Made by a program: the position numbers and the translations under genes. Below are positions 13,504 through 24,934 of a stretch of DNA of 64,000 nt, one piece after another. Source of the stretch: Epiperipatus broadwayi (taxonomy: Eukaryota > Onychophora > Udeonychophora > Euonychophora > Peripatidae). The stretch's first letter is position 1, and every line of letters begins with the position of its first letter. Where the stretch lies: the NCBI GenBank assembly GCA_028023455.1, contig JAQFVV010013080.1, forward strand, positions 62,001 through 126,000, given 5' to 3'. The notes beneath the pieces are model-generated. The model ran no database searches. It was not told where the DNA came from and saw only the letters and a program-made list of their open reading frames with translations.

Positions 13504-13776
13504 TTAATGATAAGAAGCCCAAGTTATAAGCACAAACGAGCGTTGCTCATCGTTCTGAGTCTTACAGACTCGTGGCAACTTGGTCCAACTTGATCCGCCT
13601 TCCCCTTTATTGGGATCTCTGCTAGAAATAGTCTGACGAGCATTTAAAGATGGTCTTATGTTCATATACTGCGTATAAGGACTCGGGGCTATGTTATTCC
13701 CCTCTTCAGTAACCGCCTACCCGGTCAAATACTTGTGACTTACGTCTACATCAGCCACGATCGTGTTTTTAGACAT
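13504..13776 (-). pseudogene. Internal ORF of the LTR element, one in-frame TAG
   Basis: Starting at an ATG at 13776, the minus strand stays open for 90 sense positions to TAA at 13504, except for a single TAG at codon 20 (after HKYLTG). The region is much less AT-rich and less repetitive than its surroundings, and the reading contains MSKNTIVADVDVSHKYLTG and later NARQTISSRDPNKGEG. I recognise no Gag, protease or accessory domain. It may be the start of a former gag, a small accessory protein broken by one mutation, or a chance frame in a conserved packaging region. The stop sits at a TAG, so readthrough is conceivable but unsupported. Confidence 0.35.
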
Positions 13777-14005
13777 ATATAAAAAAAATATACATATATA
13801 TATTTTTTTCTGGAAGTCATATTAAAAAAATATCTTCTTTCATATTTTAATAATCAGGGTTTAATTAGTTAGTTTTTTTTTTTTTATAATTTTTTTCTTT
13901 TTTAAAAAAATCATAATTTATTTTCCGGCTGTGAGTTTCTTTGAGTCATCATTGTAATGTTCTTTATCATTACAACTCATCTCAAGTTGTAGTTGTTAAA
14001 TCGAA

Positions 14006-14023
14006 GCCCCATGTTGGGTGCCA
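14006..14023 (-). promoter_or_regulatory. Primer-binding site
   Basis: On the minus strand TGGCACCCAACATGGGGC lies one base inside the 5' LTR. It starts with TGG, complementary to a tRNA CCA end, and resembles primer-binding sites with the TGGCRCCCAACRTGGGGC pattern known from retroelements. It sets the element's orientation. The primer tRNA cannot be named safely here. Confidence 0.8.
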
Positions 14024-14024
14024 T

Positions 14025-15400
14025 TGTAACGTTTTTCGTATTACTAGGCCTCTACATGCTAATATAAACTGCGCGTGAGTTGATCAAGCTATATCAAAAA
14101 AGAAGAAAGTTATATTTCTATTCTAAAAACATAGCTATATTTCCTGATCAACTCGGCCTATTAATTGTTGAGAATTGTGCTATTGACGAAATCAGCTTTT
14201 AATTTATTTAGTCTGGGCACCAGAATTCCTAAGAATTCGCTGAAATCATCATATAACATCTCGCAAATATAAAAAAAATACTTTTAAACTAATCGGTATT
14301 ACATCATACCGTAACGAGAATTATTTTTTTAAGATTATTATTCCTGGGCTTATTCAAACATATTGGCAAAGGTAAATTACATTTTTAAATCTTATTAAAC
14401 TACTAACAGATTTAATAATAAACAATAATAATTACTATTAATAACGCACAAATGAAAATTGGTATTAGAAATATTTTTATTCTAATAGACTAAAAAATAT
14501 TTGAAATAACTTACTTATCAAGTTAATTAGAGAGAACACCACTCAGACGTGAATCAATTAATAAAAGAACAATTTTACGATTACTGTTCATATTTAAATT
14601 TCTTCTAGAAATTTCCTTAAAAAATGAATGTCTCTTGTACAAGAAATTTAATGTCTCTATCGGGATTCTATTATAAGCTTATTTTTAAGAATTGTTTGCA
14701 AACGTTACTTTTGTCACAATCAGGATAATGAAGCATAACTTACCGGTAAGTTTTGTGAAATCAGTAGTAGATAACTATGCATAGTTTTTTGGGTAGAATG
14801 AGCTCGGCCTTTAGGTTATTATTCGATCTTGTGGTCCATTCTCCTAGTCGGTCACAAAAGCTTTTCTGGTATACATCTTCAGGCACGATGTTTTCAGAAG
14901 CTCCGGTTCACTCCGACATGCCGAATTACTTCAGTGTAGAGCGATCTTGGATATATTATTGTTATCCAAGACCAACTAGAGAAACCAATGAACAAGATGT
15001 CCTTCAAACTGATCTCTGCCTTTTATACTCTCTAGAGGCCCAGTTTTCCGACTTCTGCGCATATCTTTTGTTTGTCCAAATATCCGTTGATAATCTTATA
15101 TATTCTTTATAAAATTTATGTTACAAAGTCTCTATTTTTTTCAGCATAATTCTGCCATCTTTAATTAGTTGAAATATTTTTACTTTCTCTTATCTAGATT
15201 GGTAATTTGTGTCTTTTGTTCTCTCCAATTCTAACTTTTATTTCTAATTACATAAAAAAAAACAAAAGAATAATTTAACTTTCATTGTACGTTATTTTTT
15301 TTTAAAAAAAAATTAGTCAAAAAAAAATCTAAATTTACTTTTATTTTTTAGCTTCTACCAAATGCCAATATATTTGCAACGTATATAAATAAACGTTACA
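14025..15400 (-). repeat. 5' LTR of the minus-strand retrotransposon
   Basis: 1376 bp and next to the primer-binding site, which makes this the promoter-side LTR. It contains the same minus-strand TATA-like box as its partner. An LTR of this length is large against the ~750-bp interior. Confidence 0.9.
15019..15027 (-). promoter_or_regulatory. TATA-like box in 5' LTR
   Basis: Minus-strand TATAAAAGG is flanked by less AT-rich sequence, so it stands out more than chance TATA strings in this window. The same box is at 12891-12899 in the 3' LTR. It would place transcription start near 14990-15000, inside the LTR. Confidence 0.5.
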
Positions 15401-15489
15401 TTATATAAAGCATATTTTGATTTACTTTATTAGAAAGTATGAAAAGCAAATTTTTATTTAATAATAAAATGTGGAAGACAAAATGCATA

Positions 15490-15735
15490 CAATTACTAAG
15501 TGTGATGCCTTTTTATCTTTAATAAGCAGACATACACACAAAGACAATCTGCAATGGTACGAATGATGGATTCTTTAGCTATGAGTTTGAAGATTGTTTG
15601 ACTACATCTATGGCAGCAATTTTTTTGCGCTAAGTGGTTTAGAATATCAAACTTTGGAGTGTAAGCTCCTTGGATCAATTTCAGTGCTGAAAACTTCCAG
15701 CGTTCAAATTTTTTATGAGCGCTCAAGGAATAAAA
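15490..15735 (-). other. Isolated higher-complexity segment, possible coding remnant
   Basis: About 230 bp stand out by balanced composition and have a 76-codon minus-strand frame, including KFERWKFSALKLIQ and NCCHRCSQTIFKLIA. It is not similar to any other part of the window, has no obvious splice sites, and I recognise no domain. It could be a transposon shard, an old exon or chance. Confidence 0.2.
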
Positions 15736-16316
15736 CCATTTGATTTGTATTATTAGTAGTAGACATACGATTATATTTCAGACTGGTAGGAATAAAATCT
15801 ACTCTATATGAAATAAATTTTAGCTTGATCTGATTTCTGCTAGTAATGTTTAAACATTGCTAAAGAGATTTCTCTGACACCAGTTCTGTAAATCTTATAC
15901 TGATGTTATTATATGAATCATTTGATACTTTATTTATATTGAGATCAGTAGAGGTTACTTTAATAAATTTTAGCTTTTTAATATACTAAATTATATAATT
16001 GATTATAAAATATATATCATAATTTATTATCTCACTATATTTTTTTCAAAAAGCACAGAATTTTTATATCAAATTAATTCTCACTATTTATTAAGATTAA
16101 GCCCTGATACATTATATACACTCCACCTTAGTTTTTATTTGAAAATACTGTATCTATACTGATTTAACTAGTCACTATAGTTTTATGATATAGTGATAAT
16201 AGTTTTCAGCAGTAGAGTTTTCATTGCTTTTCAACTCCTAATTTTAATTTACTATTTAGAGCTAAAGTATAATCTTTAGTGAATAAAGAAGCTAAGCATA
16301 CTATATTTTATACAAA

Positions 16317-16335
16317 ACACACACACACACACACA
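16317..16335. repeat. (CA)n microsatellite
   Basis: About nine AC units followed by poly(A). Confidence 0.9.
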
Positions 16336-16976
16336 AAAAAAAACTTTATCTCTTGTAGTTCAGTATAGTACATTAATCAATTTTTGATTTCAAACAAATG
16401 ATGTACTTTCCTGTTTTTTTTTTTTTTTTAAAAAGAAAATAAATTAAAAACATTTTTCTAAGCATTATTATAACTAACTTGATATAAACTTTACCAGAAT
16501 TTTTTTACAAATTATATTTTGCAATTGTTTTTGAATTAAGCAAAAAAAAAAAAGTCCAACCTTACTGCCTGAGCACAGATTTTAACATACTTAGTTTTGT
16601 ACTAATTTAAATATTTTCAAAACAATAGTTTATTGTTTTTGATCATTTGACAGAAAACTCAGTATGTATTGTGTAAATCTATCTTGACTAAGTTAACTAA
16701 ATACTGAAAAAACATTGGACTAATCTATTTTTCTACTGTGCTTTCTAAATTTCTGAGTATATAGTGGGGGTCAAATAATATAGTTTTATAGGGGAAAAAA
16801 TGTAACTAATGTATCTGCACAGTCTTAGTACATTTTCTTCAGAGATTTCTTAAAGTATAAAAAGTATAAGAAAATATTCATAATTTAAATTCTGTTAATT
16901 TTTATCTTTTTCTTCATTCTCAAAGATTCATTGATTTTGAAGTTTTTAATTATTTTTTTTCCGATATTTATTTCCA

Positions 16977-17024
16977 AATAGTATTGTCTCATTCTTATTA
17001 AATAGTATTGTTTCATTCTTATTA
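16977..17024. repeat. 24-bp tandem duplication
   Basis: Two head-to-tail copies of a 24-base unit starting AATAGTATTG and ending CATTCTTATTA differ at one base (C/T). Confidence 0.85.
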
Positions 17025-17403
17025 AATAAAATCAGTGATATTAAGAATATGTTATTAGAGGAAGAATCATTGTTAAAACAACTCTTTAACCAATGATCAT
17101 TGTGAATGAAGAGAAAGACAAGAATGAAGAATTTAAACTAAGAAAACATTTTTATGCTTTAAGAAAGTGAAAACTCTGAAAACATACAGAGCAATAGTAC
17201 AAAAGTGTTAACAATATTTTAATTTTTTTTTTTTATTTTTTATAAAACTATTTTATCTGATTGTCTCTATCTAGTTTGATTGAAAAGTTTTCTATCAAAT
17301 TCTGAAGAAATAGCAGAGAAATAGAACAAATTGACATTTTATTAGATATCTGATGTGTAATTGTATAGAGTTACCTATCAAACAATCATAAATAATCATA
17401 TAT

Positions 17404-17567
17404 ATTGTAATGGTACAATAGGAGGATGGGTGAGAGAGAGATTCTTCTTTGCTAATGCCCCATGAATTGTGGCATTCAAAATTGTAATGGTATCTATATG
17501 TGGTGTGCTGAGTGAGATGCTTTATAAATCCCTATGAATTGGAAAACCAAATTGTAATGGTATAAAA
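17404..17567. repeat. Degenerate tandem repeat, ~73-bp unit
   Basis: ATTGTAATGGTA occurs three times at intervals of roughly 77 and 69 bases. The spacers also share GAGNGAGAT and an ATGAATTG block, so this is about two and a third copies of one decayed unit. Confidence 0.6.
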
Positions 17568-20500
17568 AGGTGAAAGGTATTTATACTTACAAACAACTAA
17601 ATATACATAATCTAATAAATATTTTAAATTATTAATGTTAAATAATGTAGCTGCTTATTGATGTTTGTACAAATAATCATTAGCAAATTCTCAGTATAAA
17701 AATAAATTATCAAAATCAAATATTGCATTATGACTCACATGTGAAATTTTTAAAAAAAATCACAAAGTCACTTTAAGTAGAATAAGTGGTTTATTTTTTT
17801 TATTTATGATATGTATTCCCTTTTCTTTCTAGATGGCAGTAACAACAAAATAACAAAGCATAATATCCATTTTATTTTATAGAATTTTTCATCTGATTTC
17901 TGTGAAATTTATATTTATGACATTTGTTAATAATATATTGATTATTACATTTGTGTCTGAATGAAGACCATTCGCTTCCTAACAATAAATAAGATATAAC
18001 AATAATGCTAATAGTAACATTTACTAACATCAAATGGTTCAAAATCAGAAATGTTTTTTAAGGTAGGCTTATATTAACTCTGCAATCCAGATAAAATATA
18101 TCAAGATTCTTTTTAGACTATGCTAAAAACAAATATATATTTCTAATCTATACTTTCCTCTTTTGGGGTATTCAAATGCAGTCTTCTTAAACTAATCCCT
18201 TTTACGTTACACGTGGTCATCAATTACAGCTAAAGAATTGATATCTTCCTCTATATCATGTTTAATTTTTAAGAATCTAGCAAGAGGTTTTATCAGTAAG
18301 TTATAATAAGTAACAAATATCTTCCTAAAATAAACTCCTATAACTAATAAAGGGATTTCTATGTTTATACATATAAATATTCACATATAAAATATAACAA
18401 CCCCACCCTTCAAAAGTATCTTGCAATTATTGAATGGCTACAAATTATTTGCCAACAAAAAAAAATATAATAAATCTTGATAATGACAATTATATCAAAA
18501 TGTTTATATGTAAAATAATTCTTCCCAAGCACAAATGCTAACAAAAATTCATATAAGGCATTTATTATATACTATGCATATATACTATACATATTAGGCA
18601 CATATATATATATGTATTATAAAAAATTATAAAGGCTACCTGATATGGGGCTTTGATCTGTCATGACAATTTAAAGAAAAAAATAGCAAAAGAACAAACA
18701 TGTATACATTCAATTTTTTTAAACTTAATGCTTTATGATTGATATTTACAATGTCGTTCTTATTTTCTTTTTTAAAAATTGACAGTTATCTGAAGACTTT
18801 ATATTTAGTCTTGCTTGAATTCTATTGATATGGCATGGGTTGTTGAACATATAAATTTTCTGAATAGTTGAAGTTGATCTTTTGAAGTATCCTTTCTGCA
18901 CATAATGTTGAGATGAACTAATAGAAATAATAGAATTATTTGAGATGCTTCTACCATTGCAATTTTATTTCCGTTCTTCAGATAGGGGCAGCTAGTCATT
19001 TAAAATAATTTCTCTTCTCCTTTGTTGATGACCCCTCCTTTTTAGATAGAAGCTGGGGACATAGACCAGAGAAATTAACATTAGTTAACAAATTTCCTCT
19101 ACCCACTCATTCTGTAGTTTATATTTAACTCATAAAGTTCCTTTAATTTTTTAGGAAAATAAAAAAAAATCTACTAAGAACAAAGTTTGTTATTACTTCT
19201 TATGTAGACAAAAAAGTTGTAAATGAAAAATTAAAAGCACAATCCTATATTTTCTTTTTCTTTATTGCATCATTGATTGCCATGACATTTTCAACTTGAT
19301 ATTCTCACAAGAAATATTTATTCACCGTATGTGTTGATTTTTTAAAAAACTTTTTTTTTTTTTTAATATTTTACAATCAAAAACAAATAAATAATATAGA
19401 TACCTACAATAGATATAAAACAGTTCATGACACAGAAAAATAAATAAATATATTTATCGGTATATATTTTAATTATTAGCATTGTCTAAAGTGATTTTCA
19501 TAATTTCTTTGTTTACTTTGTATATATCATCATTGCCAAATTTAGAATCACAAATAAATATCAACCACGGAAATGGGAAAGAAACAAGCATGATAATAAC
19601 AACAAAAAAATAAAACAAGATCAAAGATAATGACCAAAAAAAAATTGCAACATTTTCTACCACAACCTTAAAAGATATTGCATTGTGTATTAAATAATTA
19701 ATTATATAAGGGAAAATATATATATCCAACTAATAAAGATATCCATTACCTTTTACTAATAAATAATTCAAAACCTTATGCATTAAAAAACTCTTGATCT
19801 CTTTCATTCCCTTTTAGTATATAAATATTTTTTAATATCAATTGGAAGGATTGAGCCTTCCAATCCTTATGATATATATATATATGTATTTCCTATCAAA
19901 CAATGGTATATACATATGTGTATATTTGCAAATCAGAACAAAATATTATAGTTTTGTACTTCAATTTTTAAAATAGATTTATTTTTTTAGTTTTTAGAGT
20001 TTCTTAGATGTTTTTATAAGAAATTTCATTTTTTATGAATGTATTTATTTATATAAGTTATATTTATGAATTTTTTTTTTTTTTCATTTTTTTCATGCGC
20101 ATGCTCTTTTGTAGGTAAGTGTTATTTATTTTATTCATTTTGTACTAAATATTATTTACATACTAATATATATTTAAATCAGTATTTAAATAGAATTGAC
20201 TTTATTTTAAATATAAATTATATACAAACATTTTAAAATTTATTTTATAGATCTAATCTTATTATATAATATGCTATAACTTCAACATTTTTTATTTTAT
20301 CTGTTTCATGTTAAGCAAAATCAAGGATACATTACCAAAGTTGTTGCAATATACATATATAGCATAATCTATAGAAATACATGAATGTTTTTAAAAATCT
20401 TGTATTAATTCTTTAAAAACTAAAATTGAAATAAAAAACAAAAACAAATAATATTATAAATACCAAGTGAAATATTTAAATAGAATGAAATTTAAAGAAG

Positions 20501-22934
20501 GACTATATATATTACATCTTCACCCCAGAATACAATGGATCTTTTTGCAAGGATTTGCCATAATGTTTATCATCAATTTCTACCCACTATTTTGGTTTAC
20601 AATCGATTATTTGCTGAGTGCAATAATCTTTAAAATCAATTTTGACATTTTAAACATATCGATGACATCGTAGGATAATGACTATTATAGTTACATCATC
20701 CATGAATACTAGTGTGACCGTCATACTAAAAATGTACAGTACAGAGTTTATCCATTTCATACAATATTGTCTTGATTGTGGAATTAAAATATCCTTAATG
20801 GATTCACATAATTTTCCTATAGCATTCTTGTAAACCAATCGGTGCTTTCATTTGTGGCATATCCAAAGTAAAGAAGATTTTCATCATTAATGACTACAAA
20901 AAAATATCCAGTTTTGTTCAATAAAATGCATAATTAAAAATATAGTTGTTTACTTATAATTACGAAGTGCATTAATAATAAATTTTAAATGGGTGTATTA
21001 GTAAAATATAATCAAACACTTTGGGATTAAAATTCTTATGGATGTTATTTTGCTTGCAATTCAAATATGGCCATTGTAATTGCAAGTTATTTTGAGGGGA
21101 AAAAAGAGAGGAAAAAGATTTTATGCATTATGCAGTTAATGTTCAACTTTATATGATCAAAGATTATTAAGCTTAAGTTAAAATATAATTTATTTTTTCA
21201 ATTTTAAATCAATAATTTCATTGTTTGTTTCTGACATATTCAAGATTAATGGTAACTTTTATCATAAACATAAAAATAACAGTGTTGGTTATTAAAAAAA
21301 ATCCTTTATATTATTAACTATAGTAATCAACTATATATATACTACATTGCTTTACTCAATTTTTATTTAATTTCAACTGAATTTATGTAAAATAATTTCA
21401 CAAACTGTTGCTTTAAAAAAAAAGTAACAGTCTGTCAAAAAAAAAAAAAAATCAATTTTCTTGGTAGATATGCAAAAATGAAAGCAAGAATTTTGATAAT
21501 AGAATACAAGTGCATCGAAAATGAATTTTAAAATATAGTATTATGCTAATTTTTTCTTCTTCAACATACTTTATTTTAATTTAATGAATCATAATTCAAG
21601 AAGCAAAATGGTAAATCATCACTGAAGAAATTATATATATATATATATAGTTAAACTATAGTTAATGAATTGTTTTTATATACTGTATTTGATCTCATGT
21701 TAGTAGTTTTTATTATTATTATTGATAATATCTTTAGTAAAATGTTTATTCATTAATTAGCACTTTTTTCAGTTTTGAGCTTTCTTTTTTAAATTAGGTT
21801 TTTATATATTTTGAATTTAATGTAACAAATAATTTTTTTGCTTAAAGAAATCCATTATAATTGTTTATTTTTTATTTAAGATTTTTTTTTTTTAAGAGAT
21901 CTCAGGGAATCAGTTAAGCTCAGTATCCAAGATAAAAGAACTACCACAGTTTTCCAGTATTATATCAAAAAATTTCTGCCATTTTTGCCTTTTCATTATT
22001 GTTTTTAATGAAATATTTTTTAAAAAGTTTTTTTTACATATAGTTTATCCTTTACAGTTTTCAACAAATAGTGACAGACCCTTTTTTTTTTTGAGATTAA
22101 AATTTTTACTTTATTTTTAAACATAGTTTTTCATTCTAAAAAACATCATTTACTGACATTTTTTTTTCTAATATAGCAGAGCCATCAACTTTTCATTCAT
22201 ATTATATAGTATCAAAACAATTATTCTTATTTTATTGCTTTTACTACCAGAATATTTTACTTCTTGACTTAAAAGAGCTTTATTATATGAAAGCAATCTC
22301 ATCAATATTAAAAATAATTCAGGAGATATACTCTTTGATCAGAGTTGACATTTATTATGGCAATATTAGCATTTTTATTTTTTTTCTTTAATTTGAATTG
22401 AATTGACTTTAGGCTTTTGTTTTCTTTGAAGATAAATGATAATATGTTGCAAAAAAAAATCAATTTTTTTTTGTTTGATATCCAAGATACTGATGGTTTT
22501 ATGCATTTGATTTTTATAATGTCTTATAACTATTAGTTAACAAAAGACAGTTTTTAATTCACATTACCAAAATTGATTTTTTTATTGTATCACAATTATT
22601 TTTCATATTAAATGTTGTTTTGTGTTAAATGAGTTACATGTTGAGTATTTTAATTAATAATATTTTCATATTTGTTTTTATGAGAATTGAAATTTCTTTT
22701 AAATGAAGTGATATTAGTGTGTTAGCAGTTTCATGTTAATGAAGTATTACCAGAATTTTAAAAAAATTAAAATTTAAAAATATTGAAACTGTATATCTTT
22801 TGGAAAATGTTTAATTATTATGTTAATAGTAGCAGCATTTCCATTATTGCTAATTGATTTTTTGATACTTAATTTTTAATAGCACTTTATTTACAAATTT
22901 ATGTATTATTTAATTGAACACAAGTATAATTTAT

Positions 22935-23005
22935 ACAACTGGAGCTTTGGATGTAATTATATAAGGGAGTTTGAAAGTCTGAGTTTAAATCCCTTATATA
23001 AATTT
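22935..23005 (+). repeat. Possible tRNA-like SINE fragment (family S3)
   Basis: Reads AGTCTGAGTTTAAATCCCTT, resembling the B-box region of the tRNA-like sequences at 41335-41440 and 54655-54740. It is flanked by a short inverted TATATAAGGGA/TCCCTTATATA pair. Too short to be sure. Confidence 0.3.
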
Positions 23006-23721
23006 ATGTATTATAATTTTAGTAGATTATCTAATTAAGGTAATGTTTAATTTTGCATAAAGTAAATTATATTGGAAATAGTACTTCTGAATCTCTTCAT
23101 TTTTTAATAATAGTTCTGATAGAATTTTATAATTTTTTTAAAATAAACTCTTTCTTATATCATATTGTGTTTGATTCATATTAACATTTAACTTTTAATC
23201 AAAATCAATTTTTTTTTCCAAAAATAAACAATAATAGCAATAAGTAAGGATAATAATTTATTAAAACTAATTTTGAAAATAAAGTTTATATTTTGAAAAA
23301 TGAATAAATATTGTTGTTGAGAAAATTGTCTTTTATAATATTCGTATGTCTTATGTTATGATTTGTGTTGCATTATTGAGATTAATTATTGCCATTATAT
23401 CAGTTTATATTGATTTATATATGCAGTATATGCATATATAATAAATTTCAAGCCAAATGATACTTTTAGATAAGGAAGATATAGCACAAATTTTTTATGT
23501 CAAGTGAAAGATGAAATGTAATTTAAATTTATTCACTTTTGATTATTTTTTTTGTTTAGCTTTTATGTATGCATATATTTTTTTTAAAAACATAAATTAT
23601 CTATTTGCATTAGGGTAGATAGTTGTTTGTAATCACATTAGTTGATTTGGCCTTAAAAATATTTTTGGTAATAATCTTAAGTGTAGTTAAGAATCTTTAC
23701 AAATTTCTATATATTTTCAAG

Positions 23722-23812
23722 TTTTTTTTTTTTCCATATGTCAAAGCATTGACCGGGAAGTGAACCCAGGACAATTGCTTGTAAGATAGCTGTGCTAACC
23801 ACACAAACATTC
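23722..23812 (-). mobile_element. tRNA-only SINE (family S1), diverged copy
   Basis: The minus strand matches the S1 tRNA and tail, including the poly(A) (poly-T at 23722-23733 on plus). It has lost about eight bases between the variable region and the B box and carries several substitutions, so it is older than the other copies. Confidence 0.7.
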
Positions 23813-24053
23813 ATCAGCATAGAACACCAGCATAGAACTCAAACTATCCTTTCATATACATATAGTGTGTATATAAATATTGTAATAATAAATAAGTAAA
23901 TCATTCATTTAATTGTTTTTGAGAAATCAAATCATATAATGAAACTAAATATTAAAAATAATGAACATATATTCAAATATATCCCAGAGTAGCTACTTTA
24001 TAAACTCTGTATTATATAATTTTATAATTCCCATATAAATCAAATTTTATTAA

Positions 24054-24565
24054 CAATAGCAAACTTCATACAGTAGTGCCACCCAGTGTAAGCCTTAGTA
24101 ATCAATAGATGCAGGAAGGTTTGTACATGCGTCTGTTTGTCCAATATCCCCAGACTTGTTTCTAACTTGGACTGCTTTGGATTTGAGAGCACTGCGCCTA
24201 GATCTAAGGATCTAATGCAACCCTCCAGCAGTCATCTTTTATCAATTTAATTAACTATAAAGCTAGGAATTCAAGATAAAAATACATTAATATTTTCATT
24301 TTAAGCTCATTTGCCCCCAGTTCAGCATCTATACATTTTGGTGTCCTTGGTTTTTCAAAAAACCACAGTCATTATCATCCCATAGGCAAGAATGGCATAA
24401 AACCAACAAAACAGCACACGATCACCATTTTCTATGCTTACACAAGCTGTTATTAGCAGTAGCAAACTCTCCATTCTGGGTGGCACTACTGTATGGAGAA
24501 ATTTGCTACTGCTAATAACAGCCTGGGTAAGCATAGGAAATGATGATCATGCGATGTTTTTTTAA
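24054..24565. repeat. Hairpin-array repeat family H1, locus A
   Basis: A ~385-bp unit begins AGCAAACTTCATACAGTAGT and contains the H1 landmarks in order: a CAATATCCCCAGACT block, the TAGATCTAAGGATCTAATGC block, GTTCAGCATCTATACATTTT, and an end near CACGATCACC...GCTTACACAAGCTG. It is followed directly by the start of another unit that turns back on itself. 24425-24540 forms a strong hairpin of about 50-bp arms (GCTGTTATTAGCAGTAGC... pairing with ...GCTACTGCTAATAACAGC). No protein is encoded. Confidence 0.75.
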
Positions 24566-24782
24566 ATTTAATACTGACCTTTATATCTAGATTAACCAAA
24601 ATCAAACTATTGCTTTGATATTGTTATATTTACATTATTTGTTCCATAAATTATGGATTTAATAATAACACATAGAGCAGTTAAATTTTGTTAATAACAA
24701 CCATTAAAAATATAAATATGGACTAATCTTAAAACAAATAACATTTATAAACTTTTGTATTTAATAATTTCTTATTAATCAA

Positions 24783-24918
24783 AAAACAAACAAACCCACA
24801 TATGGTTTTATTGCTCAGGAATTCATAAGAAGTTTGCATGCCAGACTGTGAGTGCCAGAATCTATCATGGGACTCCTGCTCCCAAATTTAGGCACTCTAT
24901 CTCTGCACCAAACCACAA
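24783..24918 (-). mobile_element. tRNA-derived SINE, family S2
   Basis: The minus strand contains TGGTGCAGAGATAGAGTGCC (A-box-like) and, ~35 bases on, a degraded B box ending AGATTCTGGCACTC, then a non-tRNA tail including CTGGCATGCAAACTTCTTATG. The arrangement is that of a tRNA-derived SINE head plus body. Only one copy is in the window, and its ends are approximate. Confidence 0.5.
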
Positions 24919-24934
24919 AGGACTTAATCCATGT

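Larger units (their letters stand above)
13273..14024 (-). other. Interior of the LTR element
   Basis: About 750 bp with a higher-GC core (13410-13770) and low-complexity A/T tracts on both sides (13330-13370, 13780-13920). Next to the 3' LTR the minus strand reads GGCACTGGTGGTAT, where the polypurine tract should be; it is a weak one. No catalytic retroelement motif is present. Confidence 0.7.
11892..15404 (-). mobile_element. Young LTR retrotransposon without gag-pol (LARD-like)
   Basis: Two long direct repeats (11896-13272 and 14025-15400) both begin TGTAACG and end CGTTACA, with a perfect 10-bp terminal inverted repeat, and are flanked by the 4-bp duplication TTAT (11892-11895, 15401-15404). 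On the minus strand the right repeat is followed after one base by TGGCACCCAACATGGGGC, a typical retroelement primer-binding site, so transcription runs right to left. The interior is only ~750 bp and carries no protease, reverse transcriptase or integrase, so movement would need proteins from a relative. A 4-bp duplication and TGT..ACA ends suit a Ty3/gypsy-type origin, but without pol this is inference. The LTRs differ at roughly a dozen bases and one indel, so insertion was recent. Confidence 0.9.
15736..23720. other. Long AT-rich stretch, small repeats only
   Basis: Eight kilobases without a supported gene. It contains the small tandem repeats listed separately and poly(T) runs. Short frames near 18805-18999 (-), 19469-19729 (-), and the pair at 20467-20838 on both strands have somewhat richer codon variety but no recognisable domain. 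Confidence 0.5.

Noticed and set aside
16317-16335. CRISPR-like or structured repeat arrays anywhere in the window
   Set aside because: Only microsatellites, short tandem duplications and hairpin units were found; no regularly spaced direct repeats with unique spacers.
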